Source of the DNA: DATLAN01 sp035527455
Lineage (GTDB): Bacteria > Planctomycetota > Planctomycetia > Pirellulales > Thermoguttaceae
DNA length: 36,279 nt
NCBI GenBank assembly: GCA_035527455.1
Contig: DATLAN010000150.1
Location: forward strand, 1 to 36,279
Reading direction: 5' to 3'
The translations under genes and the position numbers were made by a program. The notes below the pieces were generated by a model, which saw only the letters and a list, made by a program, of their open reading frames with translations, made no database searches and was not told where the DNA came from. Below are positions 15,762 through 25,511 of the stretch, piece by piece; the stretch's first letter is position 1, and every line of letters begins with the position of its first letter.

Positions 15762-17054
15762 CTACGAACAGCCGCAGGCGGCGGCCTCTTCCTGCGCAAT
15801 GCGGCACCAACGGATCACGTTTTGGGGATTGTTGCCGATGGTGTGATTGTCCTTCATCATCAGCTCCATGCGACAACCCTTCGTGACCCCGAGCACCTTG
15901 CGGAGTTCGCGGCGGATGCGGTCTTCGTTTATCTGCGGCAGGGCCAGATCGGCCGGGGAGGGTTTGAGCGAATAGATGTAGTCGGCGCCGAGGTACTCCG
16001 CCATCTTCCCGAAATCGGCCCAGGCGGAAACCGAGATCCGCCGCAGCCGGGGGAACCGCCTGACGACGTGCCAGCGCTTGTCCAGCGGCTCGCAACAGCC
16101 GTAGCAGTTCAGCCCGAAGCGTTCGAGGATCGGCAGTTGGTACGGGAAGATGAACTCCTCGAACATCGCCGGCGAAACCTGGACCGTCTCCTGGCTCTCG
16201 CAGAAGCCCCACATGTCCATGGTGCGCACGTGCGTGCCGTCGAAGTCCGGCTGGGGCAACTCGCGGGTGAACCCGAACCCGCCGGAGCCGACGTAGGTGT
16301 TCTCGGTGTTGAGGCTCAGCAGGTTGTTCTCTTGAAGAAAGTCGAGTTTGGCCAGGTGCCCGTCGCGGAGGATGCCCATCACCCGGTGCAGCCCGTCGGG
16401 ATGGTCGTACATGTCCATCATCACCTGCTGCAATCCGCGGAGGTTGATCAGCGTCCAGGTCATGCCCAGGGTCCACCACCACATGGTCTTCAGCCGCACG
16501 TCGAGCAAATCGCCGAACGTCTCGCCGGCCAGGGCCAGCAGCTTGTCGGTCGAGTCGTAGTCCACGGTGATTTCGGGAAAGCGGAGCTGGTCGAACTGAT
16601 CGTAGTCCTTCAGCGGCGCATCCCAGCGGTACGAGCCGTGGCTGACCACCTTGGTGATCGTCTCGTGCATGCCCCAATCGCTCTCCTGGTAGACGTGCCG
16701 GACGTGGAACACGGCGTCGACCACTTTGTCGTCGCCCATCGACTCGGCCCAGAAGATCTCCTTCCGCAGCGTCATCTCCCAGCCCCGGGCCAATTCGCCT
16801 TCGCACTCGATCTGGTCTTCGGTGATGATCTCGTTCCAGCCGTTTTCCGGATCGCAGAAGACGACCGGCCGGGTGGCTTCCAGGGCGTTGTGACGATACC
16901 ACAGATCCCGTTTTTCCTCTTCCACGGGCCGCGCGGCCAGTTCGGCCGTCTTTCCCGCCAAACGCCGCAGCACGCCGCGGTCCTTATCGCCGACGAAGAT
17001 CTGCTCCGGCGGAATAGACTGCGTAAACAACGAGGCCACCGTCTGATCGCCCAT
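15762..17054 (-). CDS. Uroporphyrinogen-decarboxylase-family protein, probable corrinoid methyltransferase
   Basis: This 430-residue TIM-barrel protein is longer than true HemE (about 350) and belongs to the UroD-like branch that includes MtaA, MtbA and bacterial O-demethylase methyltransferases. NCYGCCEPLDKRW puts Cys317, Cys320 and Cys321 where the MtaA/MtbA group has a zinc-binding Cys/His motif, and the C-terminus ends CGCS, giving further thiols. DMWGFCESQET and NTYVGSGGFGFT line the barrel. Haem synthesis is unlikely because of these differences. AGGGAG lies 7 nt before the ATG. It follows the FAD oxidoreductase by 60 bp on the same strand. Its link to the corrinoid genes at 9310 and 9953 is inference. 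Confidence 0.75.
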   Translation of the reverse strand: MGDQTVASLFTQSIPPEQIFVGDKDRGVLRRLAGKTAELAARPVEEEKRDLWYRHNALEATRPVVFCDPENGWNEIITEDQIECEGELARGWEMTLRKEIFWAESMGDDKVVDAVFHVRHVYQESDWGMHETITKVVSHGSYRWDAPLKDYDQFDQLRFPEITVDYDSTDKLLALAGETFGDLLDVRLKTMWWWTLGMTWTLINLRGLQQVMMDMYDHPDGLHRVMGILRDGHLAKLDFLQENNLLSLNTENTYVGSGGFGFTRELPQPDFDGTHVRTMDMWGFCESQETVQVSPAMFEEFIFPYQLPILERFGLNCYGCCEPLDKRWHVVRRFPRLRRISVSAWADFGKMAEYLGADYIYSLKPSPADLALPQINEDRIRRELRKVLGVTKGCRMELMMKDNHTIGNNPQNVIRWCRIAQEEAAACGCS

Positions 17055-17090
17055 GATTCGACTCCCTCTGGTTGATCATCCCCAATGTCA

Positions 17091-17109
17091 AGCCGCTTGC
17101 GGCTTCGCA
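17091..17109. repeat. Short hairpin repeat, second exact copy
   Basis: It is identical over 19 bases (AGCCGCTTGCGGCTTCGCA) to 9213-9231. It lies in the 60-bp gap between the FAD oxidoreductase stop and the start of the UroD-like gene, where it could reduce read-through between the two. Confidence 0.5.
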
Positions 17110-17114
17110 CCGCG

Positions 17115-19421
<2,307 letters not shown>

Positions 19422-19466
19422 CATGTCCTCCGTTGCAGGAAGGGGGGGGTCCGATACACTGCTTCA

Positions 19467-19495
19467 ATTGTGGGCGGACGGAAAGGCAATGTCAA
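19467..19495 (-). promoter_or_regulatory. Promoter of the FAD oxidoreductase / UroD-like pair
   Basis: On the minus strand TTGACA (19495-19490) and CACAAT (19472-19467) are spaced by 17 bp. It lies 46 bp ahead of the start. The -35 box overlaps the distal TGA that ends the interrupted ImmA frame. Confidence 0.6.
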
Positions 19496-19659
19496 GAATG
19501 CCAGAGTTCGTCGAACTCCACCCGACGGTGAATCACGTCGCGTGATACCTCGAAAGTCCGAGCCAAATGGGCTTCGACGACTTCGCGAGCACCGGTTCCC
19601 GCCTCGTCGAAGTCAATGCCGTGTTTCTGCCCTTCCTCAACGTGGTCGAAGAATACGTC
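19492..19659 (-). pseudogene. Displaced C-terminal tail of the ImmA/IrrE-type peptidase
   Basis: Immediately after the TGA that ends the peptidase frame (19662-19660), the same frame stays open for 55 codons to another TGA. It reads REVVEAHLARTFEVSRDVI, HRRVEFDELW, which looks like the usual C-terminal helix-turn of ImmA/IrrE proteins (LA..F.VS...V..R). The continuity of frame and family character say that this belongs to the gene at 19660-20100 and was cut off by a point mutation, or is reached by read-through. It has no start signal of its own. Confidence 0.6.
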
Positions 19660-20100
19660 TCAAAGTTCAACGGGCGGGACGAGTATCAATCCGGCAAAGG
19701 CATACGCGTGGAACTCGAGATAGCGATACTGGTCTTCGGGGATCGCATCGCTGACGACCTCTTTCCAGCTCGCGATGTCGTCAAAGGCCAGATCTTGAAA
19801 GACTTTGGCGTGCAGAATGCGATGTCCCAACTCGTGAGCCAAGCTGAATCGATACCTGTTGGGGCGCGCGCGATAGACAAAATCGTCAACGCAGATCGTC
19901 TGCAAGTCGCGCGAAATGAACGCCACGGTGTTGTAAGCATTCTGCAATCCGGGCACGGGAACGATGTCCATCTGCAACTGAACGTCAACGATCTGCTCGA
20001 TGGGAACGGGGATTGTCCGCTCGAAATGGTATCTTGCCAAGAAAGCTTCCGCACGTTGGCGCAGATCGTCATAGCGAAAGAAGGGAGCCCGGAATGACAC
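19660..20100 (-). CDS. ImmA/IrrE-family metallopeptidase, ended early by in-frame TGA
   Basis: This 146-residue protein has the zinc-peptidase motif HELGH (His89, Glu90, His93) in RFSLAHELGHRIL, with probable third ligand Glu129 in LEFHAYAFAGLILVPP. ImmA-type peptidases cleave Xre-family repressors to induce a mobile or stress operon. The GTG start is 3 bp after the stop of the Xre gene, with GGAG 7 nt upstream. The product ends at a TGA just after VPPVEL, where family members normally continue for another 50-100 residues; the missing part is in frame downstream. The catalytic site is intact, so a shortened product might still fold. Confidence 0.75.
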   Translation of the reverse strand: MSFRAPFFRYDDLRQRAEAFLARYHFERTIPVPIEQIVDVQLQMDIVPVPGLQNAYNTVAFISRDLQTICVDDFVYRARPNRYRFSLAHELGHRILHAKVFQDLAFDDIASWKEVVSDAIPEDQYRYLEFHAYAFAGLILVPPVEL

Positions 20101-20103
20101 TGG

Positions 20104-20472
20104 TTAGCTCCGACGGATTTTTTCAATCAACTCGTCCAGTCTCTCCGGTGAGACTTGCTGACCGCGCATCGTCCGAAAGAGTACAGGAAGCTTGTCAATC
20201 ACCTCTTGGTCGGTCATCAGATCCGCAGGGATCTCACCGCGTTCGGCTGCCGCCAGGTCGAACAATTCCAGCCACTCGTCGGAACCGCGTTCCAGGGCCA
20301 GAGCGATCGCGTATTTCTCCAGCAGTTCCTTGCTCTGCGGAGGCCGGTATATGCCTCGTTCCACTCGGCTATAATTCCCGGGATCGAGTTTGTTTCGAAG
20401 GCAGAATTCGCGCAACGTCATACCCCTGCGAATGCGAATTCTCTTCAACATAGCGGCGAATTTGCCAGGCAC
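20104..20472 (-). CDS. Xre-family transcriptional regulator
   Basis: This 122-residue protein has a helix-turn-helix in RGMTLREFCLRNKLDPGNYS and RVERG (about 17-40), the Cro/cI-type layout. The C-terminal half is helical and charged. The start is a GTG (20472) with GGAGG 6 nt upstream; the longer upstream frame includes the promoter and is not coding. It is followed 3 bp later by the ImmA-type peptidase, the standard repressor/antirepressor pair that also occurs as a toxin-antitoxin-like unit. It probably binds direct repeats at its own promoter. Confidence 0.85.
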   Translation of the reverse strand: MPGKFAAMLKRIRIRRGMTLREFCLRNKLDPGNYSRVERGIYRPPQSKELLEKYAIALALERGSDEWLELFDLAAAERGEIPADLMTDQEVIDKLPVLFRTMRGQQVSPERLDELIEKIRRS

Positions 20473-20554
20473 TTGGGTCCTCCCGGCGTCGCATGGACGC
20501 GAGTTTGGCAAGAAGTCAATCCAACATCCGTGAGGCCTCGTTCCTGATGTAAAC

Positions 20555-20583
20555 ATTGTACAACGTCTACAACAGTCGGTCAA
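20555..20583 (-). promoter_or_regulatory. Promoter of the Xre/ImmA pair, with direct repeats
   Basis: On the minus strand TTGACC (20583-20578) and TACAAT (20560-20555) are separated by exactly 17 bp. The spacer contains the direct repeat GTTGTA-GAC-GTTGTA, running into the -10 box, a plausible binding site for the Xre protein. The leader is about 75 nt. Confidence 0.65.
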
Positions 20584-20656
20584 TGCCAAACAAGGCCTTG
20601 ACATGATCGGTGCAAGCACTTTGCCCACCCAAAGACCGCCGCCAAGATCGGGACCG

Positions 20657-20686
20657 TTGCCACCATTCGATGTCGCCGGGTATAAT
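20657..20686 (+). promoter_or_regulatory. Promoter of the ABC ATPase gene
   Basis: TTGCCA (20657-20662), an 18-bp spacer and a perfect TATAAT (20681-20686), 36 bp before the ATG. It diverges from the Xre promoter. Confidence 0.55.
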
Positions 20687-20722
20687 CGTTCGCATATTCT
20701 CCGTATTGCCTTCTACGGTCCC

Positions 20723-21397
20723 ATGCCCATGATCCACCTCGAAGAAGTCACGAAGATCTACCCCACGGCCAATGGGCCCGTGCATGCACTTTCAGGGGTC
20801 AGCCTGGATGTCCAAGAGGGGGAATTCGTCGCCGTGCGGGGGCCGAGTGGGTGCGGGAAGACGACCGTGCTGATGATTCTCGGCGGGCTGTGTAGGCCGA
20901 CTTCCGGACGCGTGGTGGTGGCCGGCGGAGACCTCGCGGCGGCCTCGTCGGCTGCCAGGGCCGACTTCCGTGCCCGGCAGATCGGCTTCGTCTTCCAGAT
21001 GTTCCACCTGCTGCCGTATCTCAATGTGCTGGATAACGTGGCCGCCGCCGCCATGCCCGGGCAAGAGACCGCGGCACGGGAGCGGGCTGCCGAGCTGCTC
21101 GGGAAGTTCAGTTTGGCCGACCGGCTTCACCACCGGCCGGGCGAACTCAGTGCCGGCGAACGCCAGCGGGTGGCGATTGCCCGGGCGCTGGTCAACCGTC
21201 CGAAGCTGGTGCTGGCCGACGAGCCGACCGGGAACCTCGATCCGGAGAGTGCCGCCGCGGTGCTGGACCTGCTGTCCGGCTTCCACCGCGACGGGGGCAC
21301 CGTGTTGCTGGTCACCCACGAAGAGCAGGCCGCCGGCTACGCCCAAAGAACGGTTCTACTCCGCAACGGTGCCGTGGAAGAGGCCGCATCGGCATAG
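20723..21397 (+). CDS. ABC transporter ATP-binding protein (LolD/MacB type), orphan
   Basis: A 224-residue nucleotide-binding domain with every motif present: Walker A GPSGCGKTT (40-48), Q-loop Gln92 (FVFQMFHLLPYL), signature LSAGE (142-146), Walker B LVLADEPTGNLD with Glu167 and the switch His199. The sequence is of the LolD/MacB/FtsE kind, which works with FtsX-fold permeases on lipoproteins or cell-envelope substrates. No permease gene is next to it, which is unusual. Two ATGs (20723, 20729) are possible, and no strong ribosome-binding site separates them; 20723 is taken. Confidence 0.9.
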   Translation: MPMIHLEEVTKIYPTANGPVHALSGVSLDVQEGEFVAVRGPSGCGKTTVLMILGGLCRPTSGRVVVAGGDLAAASSAARADFRARQIGFVFQMFHLLPYLNVLDNVAAAAMPGQETAARERAAELLGKFSLADRLHHRPGELSAGERQRVAIARALVNRPKLVLADEPTGNLDPESAAAVLDLLSGFHRDGGTVLLVTHEEQAAGYAQRTVLLRNGAVEEAASA

Positions 21398-21482
21398 AAA
21401 CACCGTGTTCGCCGGTCTTTGTGCTATATTCGGCACCAAACGGTTCTTCGGCGGTTTGCCATCAAGTCTGGGATGTCACGGT

Positions 21483-21558
21483 GGGTGGCACGCCCTGAGG
21501 AACGAAGGGCGTGTTTTCCCGACGTACCACGCCCTTCGTTCCTCAGGGCGTGCCACCC
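21483..21558. repeat. Inverted palindrome pair, family C copy 1 (31-bp perfect arms)
   Basis: Arms of 31 bp (21483-21513, 21528-21558) are perfect reverse complements around a 14-bp loop. Each arm is GGGTGG then a hairpin of CACGCCC and GGGCGTG around TGAGGAACGAA. A second copy with the same arms is at 33841. The 371-bp gap (21398-21768) holds no gene I can support; a GGTTCTTCGG at 21442 resembles a MITE end but lacks the rest. Confidence 0.8.
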
Positions 21559-21768
21559 CGGAGTTCACCGCAACGAAATTCCCAAGGGTAGGACGTCGCG
21601 CTTTGGGGCGGCGGCAACTCGATTGCCCCCCAACCGGCGGGTCTTCGTTTCGGCCCTTGCAAGTTTCGAGAATGTGAGTTAGGTATAGAGGTTTGGGAGA
21701 TTGATCGCCGAAGCACCTAGGAAGTGCGGGCGTTTCCTCGGTTTCCTCCCGTCAGGAAGGTAGATCCC

Positions 21769-22170
21769 ATGGCCGACGAAAAGACCAAAGACGAACCCAC
21801 CACCAACGACCGGAAGCGGATCCTGCTGGTCGACGACGACCGCGAGATCGTCGAGTCGCTGCGGGCCGCGCTGGAGGCGAACGACTTCGAAGTCCTCGTT
21901 GCCCGGGACGGCAACCAGGGGCTGGCGATGGCCGAGCGCGAAGACCCGGACCTGGTGATCCTCGACATGATGATGCCCAAGCGGAGCGGGTTCCTGGTCC
22001 TCGAGCGGCTGCGTCGAACGCGCCCGGTGCCGTTGAGGGTGATCATGATCACGGCCAATGAAGGCAGCCGGCACAAGGCCTACGCCGAAATGCTCGGCGT
22101 CGACGACTACATCCGCAAACCGTTCGCCATGGACCGGCTGATCGACAGCGTCAAGCGGCTGTTGGCGTAG
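21769..22170 (+). CDS. Stand-alone response regulator receiver
   Basis: This 133-residue protein is a single receiver domain. RILLVDDDRE has the acidic pocket (Asp22-24), DLVILDMMMP the phospho-acceptor Asp66, VIMITANEG the switch Thr95 and DDYIRKPF the Lys117. There is no output domain, so it acts by protein contact or as a phosphate relay. The ATG at 21769 has AGGAAGG 8 nt upstream. No histidine kinase is adjacent, so its partner is elsewhere. Confidence 0.93.
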   Translation: MADEKTKDEPTTNDRKRILLVDDDREIVESLRAALEANDFEVLVARDGNQGLAMAEREDPDLVILDMMMPKRSGFLVLERLRRTRPVPLRVIMITANEGSRHKAYAEMLGVDDYIRKPFAMDRLIDSVKRLLA

Positions 22171-22225
22171 CTGCCGGCCGCAGTCTTCCCCGGGCGGGTA
22201 TACTTGGATTGGGAGGAGCCAGCCG

Positions 22226-22537
22226 ATGCAGCTTGCCGTTGAGATCGACCGAGATCGGATTGCCCGGTTCTGCCGCCGTTGGAAGATCTCCGAATTCGCC
22301 TTGTTCGGCTCGATCTTGCGCGAGGACTTCGGTCCCGAAAGCGACGTGGACGTGCTGGTGACTTTTGCTCTGGAAGCCGAGTGGACCTTGTTCGACATGA
22401 GTCGGATGCAGGCCACCCTTCGGGAAATCTTCGGCCGGGACGTCCACCTGGTCAGCCGTCGCGGGCTGGAGTCGAGCCGGAATCATCTCCGTCGAGAAGC
22501 CATTCTCTCGTCCGCCGAGGTGGTGCATGTCTCGTGA
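22226..22537 (+). CDS. mntA: MntA-type nucleotidyltransferase antitoxin
   Basis: This 103-residue minimal nucleotidyltransferase has FGSILREDFGPESDVDVLV, which fits exactly the GSX10DXD motif (Gly28-Ser29, Asp40, Asp42). In HepT/MntA systems MntA modifies a tyrosine of the HEPN toxin with AMP and so neutralises it; the catalytic residues needed are present. GGGAGGAG precedes the ATG by 7 nt. The gene overlaps hepT by 11 bp. Confidence 0.88.
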   Translation: MQLAVEIDRDRIARFCRRWKISEFALFGSILREDFGPESDVDVLVTFALEAEWTLFDMSRMQATLREIFGRDVHLVSRRGLESSRNHLRREAILSSAEVVHVS

Positions 22538-22874
22538 CGCAACGTACCTGCTCGACATCCTCGAATCCAGCCGTCTCGCCAGGAGTCATCTCGGCGAGAT
22601 GACCAAGGAACAGTTCCTCGCTAATGTCGAGAAGCAGGATTCCGTGATTCGTCGCTTGACGATCATCGGCGAAGCGGCCGGACAGATTTCCAATCAAACT
22701 CGCTCCCAGTTGTCCGATTTGCCTTGGGGCAGCATGATTGGCATGCGCAACTTCATGATCCACAAGTACGACGACGTCGACATGGTGATTGTCTGGGGCA
22801 CCGTGCGCAACGATCTGCCGGTGTTGATCACCAGACTCGAGGAGTTCGTTTCCCCACAGGATCGAGGAGAATAG
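22527..22874 (+). CDS. hepT: HepT-type HEPN RNase toxin
   Basis: This 115-residue all-helical protein contains RNFMIHKY, an exact RX4HXY motif (Arg74, His79, Tyr81). Arg and His form the RNase site and Tyr is the residue AMPylated by MntA in studied members. The overlap with mntA suggests coupled translation. The gene ends 64 bp before the convergent YdjY lipoprotein gene; that gap has no strong hairpin. Confidence 0.88.
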   Translation: MSRDATYLLDILESSRLARSHLGEMTKEQFLANVEKQDSVIRRLTIIGEAAGQISNQTRSQLSDLPWGSMIGMRNFMIHKYDDVDMVIVWGTVRNDLPVLITRLEEFVSPQDRGE

Positions 22875-22938
22875 GTCTTACCCGACCGCACTGATGCGAG
22901 ACGTCACCAGCGGCCGGCTCGAATGACGACTCCGCACT

Positions 22939-23694
22939 TCACCCCTTCTCCTCCAACTTCGGCGTCAGGATCATCGTCACCGGCGTGCCCAACGGGGGAA
23001 TCCGCTTGGTAAAGGCCCTGAACATCAACTGGTCGTTGCCCTGGCTGCTTTGGATGGGCACGTCGAGCATGGCCGAGGAGAAGTTCGACACGCAGATGAA
23101 GTCGCCGCCTTCGGCGAAGTATTGTCGCTTCCCGGTCTGCTCATCCTTCCAGAAACCGCTGCCGGCGAAGACGAAGGGGTGGGCCATGGCCTTGCCGGTG
23201 GCCGCGTCGTGGATCCAGTCTTGCGCCCGGGCCTTGCGGCGCCGGTCCTTCTCGTCCTTGTAGACCAGCGCGATTTCGATCTCGGTTCCGGCGGCGGGGG
23301 CATATACCGGATCGAACTTCACGGGATGGCCGACCTGGGCCCCCACGGCCAACAGGCCGGCGTGTACCTTGAACGCCTCCACGTCGACCGAGAGCACCGA
23401 CTCGTGTTCCTTGGTGTCTCTCAGACAGGCGAACATCTCCAGCATCGCCTCCCTCTGGCAGACCTGGCCGATCATCACTACCCGGCGGTTCTTCAAATCG
23501 ATCCAAAGCGGTCTGGCCGGATCGAGCCTCTTGAGGTTCTCAGGTTGATCGACCAAGGGCTGCCCCAAAGCGGCGTGTGGGTTGTCTTGCGGCTTGGACG
23601 TCTCGGTCGAATCGGCGGGCTGGCCGTGAGCGGGCCGGTCACAGGCCGTCGCGACGAGGACGGCCGCCGCCAGCAGGAGTCTTGCGGAAAACAC
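22939..23694 (-). CDS. YdjY-domain lipoprotein, short paralogue
   Basis: This 251-residue protein starts with a lipoprotein-like signal (LLLAAAVLVATAC, Cys18). The body reads VVMIGQVCQREAMLEMFACL, HESVLSVDVEAFKVHAGLL and GSGFWKDEQTGKRQYFAEG, the YdjY pattern common in planctomycetes. It is closely similar to the gene at 23926-25338 but lacks its long proline-rich linker and Thr/Glu tail. The GTG start is preceded by AAGGA 8 nt upstream. Everything further upstream is the inserted MITE, whose target duplication supplies part of the ribosome-binding region. Function unknown; probably anchored in an envelope membrane. Confidence 0.8.
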   Translation of the reverse strand: MFSARLLLAAAVLVATACDRPAHGQPADSTETSKPQDNPHAALGQPLVDQPENLKRLDPARPLWIDLKNRRVVMIGQVCQREAMLEMFACLRDTKEHESVLSVDVEAFKVHAGLLAVGAQVGHPVKFDPVYAPAAGTEIEIALVYKDEKDRRRKARAQDWIHDAATGKAMAHPFVFAGSGFWKDEQTGKRQYFAEGGDFICVSNFSSAMLDVPIQSSQGNDQLMFRAFTKRIPPLGTPVTMILTPKLEEKG

Positions 23695-23712
23695 GGTGCG
23701 GTTCCTTCTTGA

Positions 23713-23898
23713 GGTTCCAGGGGCGATTTCGTGGCTGCCGCGTGAAACAGCAGATTCATCAATTACCGTAAGAGTACGGGTTCCTCTCCTCTGTTCACGA
23801 CGCTCGAAGACGCCGAATCAGAGAAGAGGAACCCGTGCTCGTCCGTGGCGGCAGCTTCGAAGGACCGGGAATTGAGCCTCGGAAATCGCTGGAAAACC
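23713..23898. mobile_element. MITE-like element, copy 3 (186 bp, perfect 8-bp target duplication)
   Basis: Left end GGTTCCAGGGGCGATTTCG, right end finishing GGAAAACC, with the same central hairpin (two mismatches) and the conserved loop GCTCGAAGAC. The 8 bp CTTCTTGA flank both sides exactly (23705-23712 and 23899-23906). It is the most diverged of the three copies. It lies between two co-directional paralogous lipoprotein genes. Confidence 0.88.
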
Positions 23899-23925
23899 CT
23901 TCTTGACGATGGTTGCTTCACGGCT

Positions 23926-25338
23926 CTATGGCGTTTCCGGTGCGGGCGCGGTTTCTGTTGCGGTTTCCGGTTCCGTTGTGGCGTCGGGTTCTGTTGTCGC
24001 GCCGGGCTCCGTTGTCTTGTCCGGTTCTGTTGCCGTTTCCGGCTCCGAAGCTGCTTCGGTTTCCGTTGCCGCGTCCGTCTCGTTTCCCGCCTCGGCTTCC
24101 TTCGGCTTGGGCTTCAGCGTCAGCGTCACCGCCGTGCCCACCGGGGGTATGTTTTCGGTGAAGGCATTGAACATCCTGTCGCTGTCGGCCTGGCTGCTTT
24201 CGATGGGCAGATCGAGCATGGCGCTGTTGAAATTGGCCACGCAGATGAAGTCGCCCCCCTCGGCCTTGTACTCCTTCGTCCCGGCCATTTCGTCTTCCCA
24301 GAATCCGCTGCCGCCGAACACCCAATCGTGCGTCATGGCCTTGCGGGTCGCCGTGTCGTAAACCCACTCTTGGGCCCTGGCGGTTTGGATCTGTCCCTGG
24401 TCATCCTTGTAGCTGAGCGTGATTTCGATCTTGCCGCCGGTCGCGGGCGCGTACTCGGGGTTCCACTGGACCGGGTGTCCGGCCTCGGCCCCGATGGCCA
24501 GCAGACCGGCGTGGACCTTGAACGCCTCGACGTCGACGGTCACGATCGATTCGTGTTCTTTGGTATCCTTCAGACAAGCGAACATTTCCAAGGCCACATC
24601 GGTCTGGCAGACCTGGCCGACCATCACCACGCGGCCGTTCGTCTGGTCGACCCAGAGCGGCTTGACCGGATCGAGCTTGCGGAGATCTTCCGCCTTGTCG
24701 ACCAGGGGAGGTCCCAGGTCGGTTTCCTTCGCGGCCTCGGGCTCCGTGGGCGGCATGGGACCGGGTTCCTCCGGCGGCGTCGGGCCCGGTGCGACGCCCG
24801 GCTCGCTCGGCGGCTCCAACAATCCGGCATCGGGAACCCCCGGCACGTCCGGCGGTATCAGACTCGGGTCGATCGACGGCACGAGTCCCGGTCCGATCGG
24901 CGGCTCAAGACCGGGTTCCACGGGCCAACCGGGTATCCGTCCCGCTCCCAAGGGTGGCTCAAGACCGGGTTCGGTCGGCGGCTCGATCCCCGGTTCGGTC
25001 GGCGGCTCGAGACCAGGTTCCACCGGCGGCACAAGACCGGGTCCGAACGGCGGCTCGAGACCAGGTTCGAACGGCGGCATTGGCTCCGGTTCGAACGGCG
25101 GCACAAGACCGGGTTCCGTCGGCGGCACAAGACCGGGTTCCACGGGCGGTGCCGGCTCAGGTTCCGCGGGTGGTACCGGTTCGACCGGCGTCTTGCTCTC
25201 CGGCTCGACGGTCTTCGGTGTCGGCTGCTCGTCGGTTGCCGAGGTTTTCTCTTCCTGTTGGCAGCCGGCAAACACGAACAGCGCCGTCAGCATGGCACCC
25301 GCACACAGGAGGGGCCCCAATTTGGTCGAACGTCGCAT
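23926..25338 (-). CDS. YdjY-domain lipoprotein with long proline-rich linker
   Basis: This 470-residue protein has a clear lipoprotein signal (LTALFVFAGC, Cys26). Residues about 40-215 are low-complexity repeats of the type EPGLEPP and EPGLVPP, predicted to be an extended spacer. The YdjY domain follows (VVMVGQVCQTDVALEMFACL, HESIVTVDVEAFKVHAGLL). The C-terminal ~65 residues are Thr/Glu/Pro repeats (TEPDATTEPETATE). The ATG at 25338 has AAAGG 9 nt upstream; the longer upstream frame is not coding. The linker would hold the domain away from the membrane, across cell wall or periplasm. It diverges from the gene at 25512. Confidence 0.82.
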   Translation of the reverse strand: MRRSTKLGPLLCAGAMLTALFVFAGCQQEEKTSATDEQPTPKTVEPESKTPVEPVPPAEPEPAPPVEPGLVPPTEPGLVPPFEPEPMPPFEPGLEPPFGPGLVPPVEPGLEPPTEPGIEPPTEPGLEPPLGAGRIPGWPVEPGLEPPIGPGLVPSIDPSLIPPDVPGVPDAGLLEPPSEPGVAPGPTPPEEPGPMPPTEPEAAKETDLGPPLVDKAEDLRKLDPVKPLWVDQTNGRVVMVGQVCQTDVALEMFACLKDTKEHESIVTVDVEAFKVHAGLLAIGAEAGHPVQWNPEYAPATGGKIEITLSYKDDQGQIQTARAQEWVYDTATRKAMTHDWVFGGSGFWEDEMAGTKEYKAEGGDFICVANFNSAMLDLPIESSQADSDRMFNAFTENIPPVGTAVTLTLKPKPKEAEAGNETDAATETEAASEPETATEPDKTTEPGATTEPDATTEPETATETAPAPETP

Positions 25339-25511
25339 GATGATTGACCTTTCCGTAAAATGTGCGAAACTGTTCGCTTCTCGGCATAGGATAACCGTTT
25401 GCCGGGCCGCCAATCAATACCCGATCGGGGCACGGCCTGCCCATATAGTGAATTCGGCAAGGCGCAAAACCTTTATTGCACGCCAAACTCTACCTCACGA
25501 AGACAAGCGAT

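Noticed and set aside
15762..17054. Assignment of the UroD-family gene as hemE
   Set aside because: The protein is about 80 residues longer than HemE, carries a Cys-rich motif instead, and no haem biosynthesis gene is nearby.
19660..19662. TGA in the ImmA-type gene as a selenocysteine codon
   Set aside because: No stable stem-loop of SECIS type is evident just downstream, and the position is not catalytic in the family.
21442..21595. Possible fourth, decayed MITE copy around GGTTCTTCGG and CGAAATTCCC
   Set aside because: Only the first ten or so bases match, the central hairpin is a different palindrome family, and no target duplication is seen.
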